64,000 nucleotides of DNA from Bagarius yarrelli (lineage: Eukaryota; Chordata; Actinopteri; Siluriformes; Sisoridae): assembly GCA_005784505.1 (NCBI GenBank), contig VCAZ01000022.1:4060695-4124694 (forward strand). The letters are read 5' to 3'. This document shows positions 1-63,424 of this stretch, piece after piece; within the stretch, counting starts at the first letter, position 1, and each line of letters starts with the position of its first letter. Under the pieces are notes generated by a model. That model searched no databases and was not told the DNA's origin. It worked only from the letters and a program-made list of their open reading frames with translations. The position numbers were made by a program, and so were the translations under genes.

Positions 1-34
1 CCAGATCTCCAGTGTCACGATCTGGATCCAGAAG
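1..34 (+). CDS. PIM-like kinase, first visible exon (partial)
   Basis: The exon is open from the window edge and ends at a gtatgt donor in phase 1. It encodes PDLQCHDLDPE plus the first base of an Ala codon. It is placed here by frame compatibility with the exon at 207 and not by a motif. Confidence 0.6.
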
Positions 35-1499
35 GTATGTTAGAATCCTCCAGACCGAGAAAATCTGATTTGAGCAGAAATAGAAATGTCGTCTCGTACT
101 ATTTTTGACTTTAACGTAAGGATCATATAATATCTATTAGAAGTATTTACTCACAGAAAAGGTTTATTTTTTACAATACAAGATGAAAGGATTGCCTTTT
201 TTACAGCTGCGTTTGAATCACGCTACACCAAGAGAAGGCTGCTGGATAGGAAAGCCTTCACTTGTGTCTACGCAGGTATTCGGAAAACAGATAAAAAAGA
301 AGTAAGTGTTTCTTTTTTAACTGTGTAAACAAACTGCACTCTTTAATTTCAGCCAGTTTATTTATTTTTTTATTTTTTTAAAGAAACGGATCACTAATTA
401 TGTTGTGTACATGTGAACAGGTTGTCATCAAACTCGTGAGAAAACACCCTCACCTCCTTTCCATGCTGATTGTAAGTAAACTTTCTAGTTTGGATTATAA
501 CACAACGCACAATTAATTGGTAGAGCAAATATACAGTAACATGTAAAGGAAATCGATTTATTGCAACAGCACTGCTTCTTTCATTTCCAATGAATTTAGA
601 CACAAAACCCACAATGTTTTAATTTTTAGCCCGGAACGACTTGTGAGGCTCCTGTGGAGGTGGTGCTGATGCAGATTGTTTCCGAGCCGCCTTGCTGCAG
701 CAACATAGTTCAGCTGTTGGAGTGGTTCGACATGGCCGATCACATTGTCATAGTCCTGGAAAAACCCAGCCCCAGTTTGAACCTATTGGAGTTCGTTAAA
801 TGTCAGGGAGGTCGTCTGACTGAAGCGCAGGCACGAGACATCGTCCTGCAGGTCATTCAGGCAGCACAGCACTGCAGCGACCGTGGAGTGCTACATGGTG
901 ACATCAAAGCAGAGAATCTGATCATCAGTACCGACACCATGCAGGTGAAACTGACCAATTTTGGCTGCGGTGCCTTGCTAACGGATGTCCCGTACAGAGA
1001 ATATAGAGGTAATTTTAAATAGATACAGAACAGAGTGAAAATGCAGTTTTGGACTGTATGGACTTTTTTTAGGGTGAATTTCCTAACAGCTGTTTCTCTT
1101 CTTTACACTCAGGCTCTCTTGAAATCTCTCCTCCGGAGTTGGAGATAGACGGCGTCTATACGGGAATTCCTTTCACTATCTGGTGTCTGGGAGTTCTGTT
1201 ATTCAGTATGGTCTGTGGAGAACTTCCCTTTCAGTCCATGACCAGAATTGAAACAGAACACCTGAAATTGTGTCCTGGTGTGTCTCAAGGTGAGTCCATC
1301 ATATTTATACCTAGTTAATACAGCTGTAAAACCAACAAAGGAAGAAAATACTGAACTTTTGTCTGGTTACATTACAGATTTCTTTAATCTTCTGATGTGG
1401 TGCCTGGACTTAGATCCTGATTTCAGGCCATCTTTTCAGGACATTATCAGCCATGAGTGGTTCACCGAGACACTGAGTCCAGTCCTCCAAGAACAATAG
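1..1499 (+). CDS. PIM-family kinase-like protein, 3' part of gene (probable pseudokinase)
   Basis: Six coding exons splice in frame: 1-34, 207-301, 421-471, 630-1008, 1113-1289 and 1378-1499 (TAG), giving 285 codons; the N-terminus lies off the window. PIM kinases are constitutively active Ser/Thr kinases of about 310 aa. PIM-type signs are the hinge ERPEP-like 'LEKPSPSLNLLEF', with the hinge proline that marks PIMs, 'FGCGALL', 'SPPEL' in place of APE, and 'MVCGELPF'. Retained residues are VIK lysine (about residue 47 of the visible part), alpha-C Glu (about 70) and catalytic Asp in HGD (about 151). Odd: the glycine loop reads LLDRKAFTCVYAG with no GxGxxG glycines, HRD is HGD, and DFG is NFG (about 170-172), so the metal-binding Asp is missing. 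This suggests weak or no catalysis, though all frames and splice sites are intact. Teleosts carry many PIM-like genes, so the exact orthologue cannot be named. Confidence 0.9.
207..301 (+). CDS. PIM-like kinase exon: glycine-loop region
   Basis: Follows a 'ttttttacag' acceptor and ends at gtaagt. It encodes AFESRYTKRRLLDRKAF then TCVYAGIRKTDKKE, which aligns with beta1-beta2 of PIM kinases, but the loop glycines are replaced. Confidence 0.85.
421..471 (+). CDS. PIM-like kinase exon: VIK lysine
   Basis: Exactly 17 codons between 'gaacag' and gtaagt, beginning VVIKLVRK. The lysine of VIK is the ATP-anchoring residue of kinases. PIM genes have a short exon at this place. Confidence 0.85.
630..1008 (+). 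CDS. PIM-like kinase exon: hinge, HGD and NFG motifs
   Basis: Largest exon, phase 0 in and phase 1 out (TAT AGA G|gtaatt). It holds the alpha-C helix Glu (APVEVVLMQ), the PIM hinge with proline, HGDIKAEN (catalytic loop) and NFGCGALL (magnesium site, Asp to Asn). Confidence 0.93.
1113..1289 (+). CDS. PIM-like kinase exon: activation segment and helix F
   Basis: Follows 'acactcag', ends CAA G|gtgagt. Encodes EISPPELEIDGVYTG, TIWCLGVLLF and MVCGELPF, matching PIM's SPPEW, VWSLGILLY and MVCGDIPF. The Asp of helix F is already absent in canonical PIMs, so its absence is not decay. Confidence 0.92.
1378..1499 (+). CDS. PIM-like kinase last coding exon
   Basis: Follows 'attacag' and completes an Asp codon. 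Encodes FFNLLMWCLDLDPDFRPSF and HEWFTE, the kinase C-lobe end with the invariant Arg (DFRPS), then stops at TAG 1497-1499. Confidence 0.92.
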
Positions 1500-1576
1500 A
1501 ATTTCCTTTCTTTCTTTCTTTTTCCTTTCTTTCTTTTTTTTATATATTTATTTATTTATATAGTTTTATTTTTTTT

Positions 1577-1582
1577 AATAAA
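1577..1582 (+). promoter_or_regulatory. Polyadenylation signal of the PIM-like gene
   Basis: AATAAA lies 78 bases after the stop in a T-rich 3' UTR (1500-1620). This gives a short 3' UTR and puts the gene end about 800 bp upstream of cyth1 exon 1a. Confidence 0.7.
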
Positions 1583-1631
1583 GAAACATGAAAAAAGCTT
1601 TCTGCAGGTTTGTTCATATTAACTGGAACCA

Positions 1632-1720
1632 GTGCTGGGAAGTAACTAGTTACATTAAGTTACGTAATTTAATTACAAAATGAATGCAGATGTAACAGTA
1701 ATTCGTTACAGTTCCTTAGA
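1632..1720 (+). repeat. Degenerate interspersed repeat (gtaactagttac type)
   Basis: 'tgctgggaagtaactagtta' followed by further TTAC/GTAA alternations resembles a dispersed fish repeat with a self-complementary start. The family is not identified. Confidence 0.35.
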
Positions 1721-1889
1721 AAGATGTGTAATTAAATAACGTGTATGGTAATTATACAAAAAAAGCAATATTAAATATGGTTTATTTCAGTACACCACAT
1801 TATGTATGCCATTTGGTACTGCCAGACGTTGAATGTTAGATTGTATATTATAAGCTAAGCATCTTTGTGGGTTTGGTAATGTTACAATA

Positions 1890-2050
1890 AAAAATTAGAG
1901 AAGGGTAAAAATATCGATATGATGTAAGCAACACAGCTAAAATGAGTACAATGAGTGTGTTAGATTTATAGTGTGCGAATAATTAAGAATTGGAGGGGCC
2001 CCTTAAATAGAATCTGATTATGGCCTGCTAAAGGCTTGGGCCGGCCCTGA
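1890..2050 (+). repeat. GGCCGGCC-ended interspersed repeat, copy A (truncated)
   Basis: Shares with the copies at 14119, 16126 and 45848 the blocks 'gatgtaagcaacacagct', 'gtgtgttagatttatagt' and the ending 'aaaggcttgggccggccc'. Probably a non-autonomous DNA transposon; the 5' part is missing here. Confidence 0.55.
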
Positions 2051-2269
2051 CTAGGGGATACAATAACCACATGTCTGGCCCACCTATCAATCAGTAAAAT
2101 TAAAAGAAAAAATGTATATGTACAAATACTACATTTTTTTATTTTAACATTTCCTAAAATGTATATTTCGAGAGAGCATAAATTTAATCAAAAATTCATT
2201 TATATACCAAAACCCCCCTTCTCTATGCCACCCCGTTTATCAGCGGTGGTGCAAGTAGTCAGAACATCA

Positions 2270-2420
2270 CACAGAATCTGAGAAAAGAGAGAGAGAGAGA
2301 GAAGGGGGGGTGTTTGTGTGTGTGAGAGAGAGAAAGTGAGAGCGAGAGAGAGAAGGGATCAGCAGTGCACCCAGCAGCGCCTCCCACTCTCTCCAGTCGC
2401 TCCAGTCTCCCACAGCCGGC
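2270..2420 (+). promoter_or_regulatory. cyth1: Promoter / 5' UTR region of cyth1 first exon 1a
   Basis: A (GA)n/(GT)n purine-rich run at 2280-2355 leads into a GC-richer segment with 'agcagcgcctcccactctct' and the start context gccggcATGg. No TATA box is seen. The promoter is inferred from its place next to a valid first exon. Confidence 0.45.
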
Positions 2421-54807
<52,387 letters not shown>

Positions 54808-56940
54808 ATCTGCTAAGGGTGAATCAGGGCTGTGTGCGAGTACTGACGCTTGCAGTGGAAGGATGAGACTGGTCTCTGTCCCCCTGCTTTCCTGCTTTTA
54901 ATAATATAGTGTCTTTACTAGGACAGAATGAGTTTCGAGGACTAAGTAGGACATTGGAGACTAAACAAAGCCATATTCTAATGTCCAGCAGTAACTGTGC
55001 CTCTGCTCCTTTTCCTGTTTATATGTCCATCATTTATCCTTTACCTCAGTGTGTGTGTGTGTGTATGGGCATTTTACAAGCACCTCTTTTCTTGAAAATT
55101 CACAATCAATCACAGTCCTTCCTTTCTTCCTTCATCTATCTATCTATCTATCTATCTGTCTATCTATCTATCTATCTCGTACACATACACACACATTCTC
55201 GTTAAATCAGCGGGTCTGACATGATGTGGGTCACCAAAAAAAAGGCCTCTTCTTGCTTTCATACCAGGAACGACCTTCTTGCATGCTTTTCTTCCTTGTG
55301 TACAGGCAATAAGTGTATTTTTTATATTTCTATACCTTCTGTATATAGTTTTCCTTCAGCTCTTGTCGTTTTGATAAATGTCATTGAAAAGCACCACATG
55401 GTTTTCATAGGAAATGAATGAGGCGAAGTTTAGTGTGGGCGGCGAGGGTTTTTCATGCACAATCCAGGAAAAATGTGCATGGTTACGTGTGTCACACTCA
55501 TATGTTCATTTTTCTCAAGCTTCTGTGCTGCAGTTCAAAGCACACGGTTGTTTAGAATGCCTTTGGATGCAGTTTCATTAGGATTTCACTTTAAGGAGCT
55601 TATGTTGCAGTATAATAAGGCAACTGTAAGTACCAGGGCTCCACATCAGTGTCCTTGATTTTCTATTTAAAGGGGCAAAAAAAACCCCACAAAGCTACTT
55701 CAACTTACCAGAAGAGCGGGAGCTGTTATAGCAGCGAAAAGGCGTGAGCAGCTCACAGCTGGAATTGGAAAGGATTTTTTATAAACATATGGGGGTGAAC
55801 AGGACCATGTACTTTTAGCCTTATGCTGTATGTCAGGATAGATATGTTAATGTAGGCTCTGTGTGTGTATGTGTGTGTGTTTGGCTTCATCCAGCTTCCT
55901 GTTTGTGTAAAGACTGAACTCTCCTAAAAAAACGATGGAAACTCGTTAAATCAGCCTAACACAATGCATTTGCAAATGCTTTTTAAACATAATGTCAAGA
56001 AAAATCCTGAGTTATTTTGACATCATTACAAACAGGACTTACTGAATTACTATCAAGCCGTCAGGTCTAATGTAACGTCTGCTCTAAATAGCCACATGAC
56101 CACAGAATGCCCCCGTTTTTTTACCTGCCATGTTAGAGTTGCATGCTTCAACTTCACTGTTTCAGTTCTGCTTCTCATTCTTTCCAATTTGACCAGTTTC
56201 ACTTCTCTGAGCAATGTCATACTTTTGAGCAGTATTGGTTTATTTATCAAGGGTGTATATACTTCAGTGTATAGTATCTTTCTGCATTTTATATAAATAA
56301 ACATATATATATATATATATATATATACATACATACATACATAAATGTAAGTAACAAATACGTTCTTGGCTGATTGCCAGGTTTGTTATTTCGGGGTTTT
56401 TTTTATTGTTCTCTCTACATTTTATCTCCTGGGTGTGGGTGTGTGTGTGTTTAATGTGTTTGCAGTTTAACTCAGCCAAGTTAAATACTCGTCACCTCAT
56501 CTTGCTTTATTTTCTGAGGAGGTTAATTTTTAGGACCTCTTTATAGCCCCTGGGTGTGTGTTTGGTGCACTGCACCGTCATCATATATCCAGGATGTGAA
56601 AAAAAAGTATTGAAAGTAATTCTTTTAAAAAACCTCGTTTAAAACGTTATACAGAATTAATAGTCTGTCACTAGGTGGCGGTGTTGTATTTAATTTCAAT
56701 GCACATCAAAGAACTCAATTTGGTTTCCAAAGAACAGGATCTTAATCGTGTGATTATGGCCCCACTCACCAGATTGACACCAATAAATCATCCTAATATG
56801 ACAATTTAATTAAACGAGGAGTGCTTTAACTCAGAACTCTTTAATGTTGCCTGTCTGACAAGCAATCAGTTATTTTATTATTATTATCTTACGATGATTC
56901 TGATTACTTCTGACCGCAAGTAACTGCAAGTCCTAATAAA
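54808..56940 (+). promoter_or_regulatory. cyth1: cyth1 3' UTR (3' limit uncertain)
   Basis: Not coding after the stop. AATAAA candidates lie at 56296-56301 and 56935-56940. Contains (TCTA)n at 55133-55176, a Pumilio-type TGTATATA at 55340-55347 and (TA)n at 56303-56328. The true cleavage site cannot be fixed from sequence. Confidence 0.5.
55340..55347 (+). promoter_or_regulatory. cyth1: Pumilio response element candidate
   Basis: TGTATATA in the sense strand matches the UGUANAUA consensus about 530 bases after the stop. A chance match is possible in T/A-rich UTR. Confidence 0.4.
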
Positions 56941-59130
56941 ACTAAAGAACAAAAAAATACATTTCGACATCTCCTGACTCATGCCAGTGCAAGTTGATTC
57001 GCAATGCACCGGTCCACCACATAAAATGTTTTTTCCATGTAAGTTCATTTTTACTGAGCCTGCAGTCCACTTTGTTTTCTTTTCCAGGCAAGACAGATCA
57101 TGAATTAACCGAATTTATGTTGTAAGCGATTTCTAAAGAGGATGAATTGTGTCTGATATCATTAATGCACTAGAGATAAGGATAAGGAAATAAGGAATTT
57201 TCCAAAAACTTCATTTTAATTCACTGGGCACACAGGATAAATACCTTTGTGTTGTGTTGGTTATATGACTCTGCATCAGGGCCCAGCTGTTTCCACTGTT
57301 CTCAGGGCATTTTACTGAAAGAAAACAAACTGCCAAACGGTGTGTCCAGGACAGGGGGACAGTGTGTGCCCATGTGTACACTATCAGATAAAGGTCTGAT
57401 GTCTGTCAAACAACACATCTGGAGTTTCAGCTTGTTGATTCAGCTTGGGGCCTTTTTTAAAATACTAAAAATAAATAAAATAATAGGAAGCTACTGTTGT
57501 ATATGTAAAAAAGATATATTTTTTACACTTTATAATACATGAGAATCTTTACGATACACGATACAATCACTATAATGATGCTGAGGTTTTAAATGGAAAG
57601 TGACAAGTAAAGATCCAAGGAGATGTAAGTACCAACATGAGAAAGTCTATCATATAATAAGCAGCTGGTTTCTTGTGAATCGCCAAATGAGTAACAAAGA
57701 ATCTCTGACTTACCAGTGAGTAACATGAGTTCATTATTCTGTGGTATCGATAGCAGTATGTCATATTTTATCACCCTCTCTCTAATGCATGCTGTAGTTC
57801 CAACCCCCAACACTTTCAGTGAACTCTTACAGTATTGATGACCCCAGCACTGATATCCTAATATCTATTTGTTGTATCTAACAACTTAGATAGCTTTTAA
57901 CTCATTAGATGATCTTCTTAGGTTTAAAGCTGGTTTGGGATCAGTTTGGCAGTTTTGAAACCTACATTTTATAAGGAAAATTATTTAACAAAAGCCATGT
58001 GTGAAAGATGACACCAGTAATAGAATCTGATTGCAGCTCCTTCAAGTTTAATAAATGAACGATTTTTAGTCTGGAAACCATCACCTATCTGGAAATACTG
58101 TATAAAGTGCACCTGAATCCTGTCTCCTCTGCTGATTTACTCACTACCGGTTTAACTAAGCAGTGCATTTAAATAGCTTCACTGGAATATAGAAGACAAA
58201 TGTGCAGAGTACAAAAGCTTAAGTATTCCAAAGGGCTAATCTGAGCTAAAGTGTGATGGAAGCCAGAGTTCAGGGATGTCTGACTAGACTTCTTTTTTAT
58301 TGCTCCTTTTTCCAAGAAAGTCATTACATCTTGTTCCATGACCGGAACCTGCTCGGGGCCCACAATCGAGTGGAGCACCCAGTTGAATTGTGGCGGATGA
58401 GACCCAAATTGGATTCTGTAGCTGCCTTGTATGCGGGACCTCCACTAAGGGCATTTAGTATATTTTGAGCTAGTCGCCCCTGAAGCGAATTCCTGGCAGG
58501 GAGAGAACTTCCCTGGTCACAGAGCTCTTTCTGTAGTCACTATTGAAGTTAGGCTTGCCAACGGGTTGTTCCTTTTCAGGGCGAGCCCTGTGGAACGATG
58601 GAAGATCTTATGCCTTGAGGCACCACAGGTGGCAGGGGTAGTAAGATGTCTCCTCGGGGACACCAGGGATGTTCCCAAGAGAGGTGTCTTTTTCTGGCTT
58701 CTTCTGTATAGTTTGATATGACCAATACTATATTCAGTTTTTAAATGATTTCCTTCATGTTTCTTTAACATAACAACGTTGCTACTGAGACTAATGCTTA
58801 TATTGACAATGACATTTTCGATTGGGGGCTCTCATGCAATAGTTTCATAGGACATTTTTGCAGAACAGACAGAAATTTCATTTAAACCATTCTTGTGTGG
58901 ACAGGATCTTTTTATAACTTTGTCCATGAATATACCCGTGTACATTTGGACATGGCCTTAGTAAAGAAGAATGACTGCCAGAGGAAGGAATTTGTAAATA
59001 TTTCATCTCTGAACACTAATTTTTCGGAACAGGGGCACCTCTAATGTAGGTAAAATTGTATAAATGTGCATGTAAATGATGGCATTGATTAATCGAGTAA
59101 GATTAATAATCAAATTTCTACTTTACATGT
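56941..59130. other. Intergenic stretch without recognised gene
   Basis: No exon seen. A GC-richer patch at 58440-58690 ('cgaattcctggcagggagag', 'ggcgagccctgtggaacgat') is unlike its surroundings and could be an element fragment. Confidence 0.45.
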
Positions 59131-59311
59131 TTGGCTCTTTCCATAGAGACTTACACTTAACGCCTTTTTTTAATAAACTAAGCAGTTGGGTGTTAAATGC
59201 CTTGCTCAGAATCCCAGAAATGGCAACCTGTAGGTACTGGAAATGAAACCCCACAATCTTCCGATCAGCAGTCCTACACCTTAACCTCTGAGTTACCAAC
59301 CCTTCTTTTAG

Positions 59312-59312
<1 letters not shown>
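59131..59312 (-). repeat. tRNA-derived SINE, copy 14 (old)
   Basis: 'agcagttgggtgttaaatgc', 'ctggaaatgaaaccccacaa' and 'ccttaacctctgagttacca' in minus orientation; followed by (CA)n at 59315-59341. Confidence 0.65.
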
Positions 59313-59346
<34 letters not shown>

Positions 59347-59543
59347 TCACTCACACACTCCTTATTTTTAGAATGTAGCTTCATCATACTGGCATGTTTT
59401 CACTAGTTTTTGGCTTTCAGTAATTTTAGAAGAGATAATATTTATTTTGATTTGCAGCAGATCTACAGTCAGAATGACATACGATACATCATTTTACTGA
59501 AATAAACACTTGATGAGATTGTTCAAGTACTTTTTGTGAAATA

Positions 59544-59547
<4 letters not shown>

Positions 59548-59578
<31 letters not shown>
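59548..59578. repeat. (ATT)n microsatellite
   Basis: About ten uninterrupted ATT units. Confidence 0.95.
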
Positions 59579-59580
<2 letters not shown>

Positions 59581-59664
59581 ACAAAGGTAGTTAAAAATGA
59601 TTAAAGTAAAGAAACATGCTATTACAGTCCGTCCAGGATTTACAGATGATTTTTTTTTAATACT

Positions 59665-59940
59665 ACACACACTATATGGTCAAACGTTTTGTGGACACCT
59701 GGCATTCACAACAATATCAGTTTTTAAACTTTGTGCTCCAGATCCATCCCCCTTTTAGAACATAAATGATTTGCCAAGTCTGGAATGAATTACGTCAATC
59801 CAGTACCATTGAACCCCATCAGTACCACACCTCACTAATGCTCTCGTATGTGTATAAGCATAAAATACTGACAGTCACACTCCAATCACTAGTGGAAAGC
59901 CTTTCGATGATGGAGAATGAGGCTAATAATAACAAAAATA
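59665..59940 (+). mobile_element. Tc1-like fragment: terminal repeat and transposase C-terminus
   Basis: Starts 'cactatatggtcaaacgttt' and 'gtggacacctggcattcaca', a terminal-repeat type common in fish Tc1-like elements. At 59775-59930 the frame reads VWNELRQSSTIEPHQYH, then LTVTLQSLVESL, matching the Tc1 tail after the catalytic Glu (WDELERR..., TLQNLVESLP...). The middle is deleted. Confidence 0.65.
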
Positions 59941-60324
59941 AAACAAAATCTTTAATAAGATTTTCAATCACAAATAAATGTAAATGGCCATAGAATTTCC
60001 CTCTGCTGTAAAAAAAAGTATATGTGACAAAATAAAAGCATTTACATTTAATTTAGTTCTGTGAATGCAGTTATGTGTGAATGAAGCATGTGTGCATGTA
60101 AATGTTATTACTCTCAGTCACACGTGTTGGTCCTGGAACTCGTCTTAGATAAATAGGTGAGTCCTGTTTGTTTCTCAGAACAACATGCCAAGAAGATATA
60201 CCACAACAAACAATAGATACTATTTGATTTGCTTGCATTCTCAGATGCTTGGCTATTGTGGGAATGAGTGTCAATTACTGATCTAATTATTATTACATAT
60301 ATTGGTCAAAGAGGTTAGAAATTG

Positions 60325-60365
60325 CATTTAAGTTAATATTGATGAGTTCAATATTAACTTAAATG
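60325..60365. repeat. Perfect 16-bp inverted repeat with 9-nt loop
   Basis: CATTTAAGTTAATATT at 60325-60340 and its exact complement at 60350-60365. Confidence 0.95.
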
Positions 60366-60541
60366 TAAAGTCTAGTTAGTGTGGCACATTCACTGTATGG
60401 GGGAGGCTGCAGACCCGGAGCAAGGCAGATCTCTGGCTTAGGCAGTTTAATGCATAGACATATACCTAGACGCGGCTGTCAACGCCGCTACCATCTTGAT
60501 CCAGGCAGCTTTTTATTATTCTTATAACTGGACTCGAGAGA

Positions 60542-60706
60542 ATGCCTGATTCTTCTGCTGCTTGTGGCTGTACAAACCGCTGCACAATTAAACATAGGAG
60601 AAGCCTTAGTTTTTTCCCGGACCTGCACACTGAGGTGGCGAGGTCTTGGAAGAGACCTTATTCTGCCTCATTATCAGGTGCAACTATCAAGTGCTGCGTG
60701 GGGTAG
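60542..60706 (+). pseudogene. THAP-domain N-terminal fragment, decayed
   Basis: ATG at 60542 gives MPDSSAACGCTNRCTIKHRR then SLSFFPDLHTEVARSW, ending at TAG 60704-60706. THAP zinc fingers begin M-P-x-S-C-A-A-x-x-C-x-N-R and go on to F-x-x-F-P. Here the first Cys is Ser and no C-x2-H follows, so the finger is not functional. It may come from a THAP-bearing transposon or be a retro-relic. Confidence 0.5.
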
Positions 60707-60719
60707 AACATACGCTGGC

Positions 60720-62050
60720 AGGCTATTTGTCACACGAGTTGGCAATGTTGCTTAATTCTCACAGGCTGCCTTCTAGGCCATTAAGGACCACCTCAGGCCG
60801 ACCTACTGGGCGATGTGGATAACAGTGGGGAGGTGGACCCAGGGACAGATTAAGAACTGCGTCGTGTTAAAAAATGCTTAAAAATTTTTGCAGGAGCTAT
60901 CAAAAAGTTTTACCAAAATTAAAATATAACTAATCATAGAAGTGTGGTGTGCACAAATAAAGTAGTCTAGTTGTAATGGGTCCTGGCTGAGGCCGAAAAT
61001 GTCCGCCGCTTCACAGCCAAGCTCCAAGATGGCCGCCGGTTAAATGTTTGTTTCTTGTTGTTGCCATGTTTGTTTCATGCTTTTTATATATCGAATTCTT
61101 GTCCAATATTCATGCCAATGTTTACTTCCTGTTTTGTCCCTGTCATGTGATCCTTGTTCCTCTTGTGTTCCTGTCTCGTGATCCCCTTGTCCATGTGTCT
61201 TGTTTTTGTCTTGGCTAGTTTGTTCATGTGTTCCTTATTGGTTTCTTCAGGTGTCTTTTGTTTAAGTTAATGTGTTGCTAGACGTGTGTTTAGGTGTGTG
61301 TATCTGTAGCCTTGTGTATTTGTGGTTGATTGTCAATGTAGTGTTCATGTCAAGTCAAGTCAAGTCAAGTCAAGTTTAGTTTATGTTCATGATTTGTCAC
61401 TTCTGTGAATAAACTGCACCACTGGCGTTTTGGGTTTATTACAAAGACAAAGCGTCGCTTTACAAGACTGAAAGTGTTACATTACAGAATATTGTTTTAT
61501 TGTGTCATAAAGCACTATAACCCCTTTTATAATCAATATAACTACATTTATGGTAGTATAGATGTTCCAGAAACTTTGCTTTTCCATGTAAAAAAATAAA
61601 ACACAATCTGTTAGCAACACATGCAGTTTATTATAATATACAACCTAATTACCGTTTTTAAAAAAATTCTAATTAAGGTGTACGTCAAACTGATCACATT
61701 TGTAACGTTGCTAATCATCCTTTTAAAACCTGATCACACGATATCATTGTAGTTGAACTTAATGTCTGTATTATATATTAGGAACACCATCTTTTTTTCA
61801 ACTTTTACTTTTAACAGTCAGTTTATTCAGTAGCAAACAATCAACGGTACAGGTTTTAAATCACCCTCGGCGATAAATGAATGTTACTCTACTGTAAAAC
61901 TGTAATATTACTCCACTATCACAGTGAGTGTTACCTTCAGAAAACCTGGCAAAGGTTATATTAAAAAACATTTTTTATACAGCATAAGTCCTTTATATAC
62001 GCAAGTGGAAAAAGTATGGAGAAAAAAAATTGTCATTCGTTTGTGCTGAT
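60720..62050. other. Intergenic; possible LTR/retroelement remains
   Basis: T-rich sense sequence with 'gtgttcctgtctcgtgatcc' and 'cttgtttttgtcttggctag' at 61100-61230 resembles fish LTR ends. A (CAAGT)5 tail at 61350-61374 is the complement of a LINE-type ACTTG tail. No coding region recognised. Confidence 0.35.
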
Positions 62051-62084
62051 AACTTCAAATATATTTCCAATTCAAAAACAATTC

Positions 62085-62690
62085 TGGCCCAGTGACGTCA
62101 CTCTCCACATGCTGTCCAAATCTCTCCACAATGGTGCCATTCAATTGTGATCGATTTTTGCTGGTTTGTGCTATTGAAAAGCAACCCTGTAACTTTTTTA
62201 AAAGACAAAAGAACTTTTTACGAGCAGTGTCGTCACTCTTCACCCCATGCAGTCTAAATAGTGCCATTCTTATGTGCTGTTTTTGCAGTTAAAATAAACA
62301 TTCTATCTATTTCCCTTCCTTAGAAATAGCAAATACAATACAGGCCAATGCCATTTGTTTGTGCTGTTTTGCGTCATAGGAAGAAACACAATAAATATAA
62401 TGATAAAATGATAAAATCTCTGGATCAAAAGTGAAGTCATGCAAGCTGTTCTCCACCCATTCTATTGACAAATCAGTCTGTCATACGCATTTAGACTGCG
62501 TAAAGTGGAATGTGACAATACAGCTCCCGAAAAATATTTTGGTTGTATCTAAGGAAGAAAAAATAGATACAAGGTTTGATTTACAGCACAAATGAGCCAA
62601 ATCGAGCACAAAGAAACTGCTCTGGTTTGAAGCGATTTGGGCAACATGAAGTGGAAAGTGACGTCACACGGTCAGGACAAACGTATGGTA
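62085..62690. repeat. Repeat with three related CRE-like modules in direct and inverted order
   Basis: Modules at about 62085-62150, 62221-62290 (direct) and 62600-62690 (inverted) share 'gtgacgtcact(c/t)tcca' followed by 'atgctgtccaaatctct'-like sequence. Perfect TGACGTCA is at 62093-62100 and 62659-62666; the middle copy has TGTCGTCA. Confidence 0.6.
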
Positions 62691-62804
62691 TAGTTTTGTC
62701 AATTATTTTTCTACATGGGTTGCCAACTTTACTACTTTTTTCATCCTCAAAAGACGGCTTATGTTTCTTTTATTGGTACAGTTCTATGTCTTTTTGTTTA
62801 TTAT

Positions 62805-62850
62805 TTTCATTTACATTTACGGCATTTGGCAGATGGTCTTATCTTAAGAT
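62805..62850 (-). repeat. SINE tail fragment
   Basis: 'tttacatttacggcatttgg' and 'cagatggtcttatctta' match the reversed SINE 3' end only. Confidence 0.6.
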
Positions 62851-62954
62851 AAGACACACAAAACCAGTATGCAGTATTTATAGGTACAACCTATAGGTCA
62901 TATGTTCTTGTCACAGAAACACCAAGATCCACTTTTCAACACTCAGTGGTGTCC

Positions 62955-63290
62955 GTCCACCACTCAAACCCCTTAGTATTAATTAGTCATACCTGCAACT
63001 CATTCCTTACTCACTCTTACTCCTCTTTTTTGAGAGCACCAGCCACCCACAGTCGCTGTCTGGTCTCAGGTATGTGACTCAACTCTATGTGACTCAACTT
63101 TTACTTTCTGACTCAATCTCCGTGATCTCCAAATCTCGTTTTCTGGTCCTGGCTCTGATCTTTGAATCTTTGGTAACACAACCATTTCTGTTTGTGGTAT
63201 CAATAAACGCACCTGTCTGTCTTTAAATAAACTTGTGTCTTTAGACATTACAGTTCTAAACTTAACCTTTGTCTGTCATCTCATGTTTTA
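62955..63290 (+). mobile_element. Possible LTR fragment
   Basis: 'cctgcaactcattccttact', 'agcaccagccacccacagtc', 'gctgtctggtctcaggtatg', 'atcaataaacgcacctgtct' follow the layout of fish LTR-retrotransposon terminal repeats (promoter part, then AATAAA). No partner repeat or coding region is seen. Confidence 0.35.
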
Positions 63291-63424
63291 GTCTCACAAC
63301 TGAAAAGAATGGCATGTGAAGCGGAAATTGTGTAACATAACAAGGTAAAAAAGGACAGAACAGATTGTCCTGTGTAAAACATACACATTGTGGAAAATAC
63401 AGACCCATAAGATACTTCAGTACT

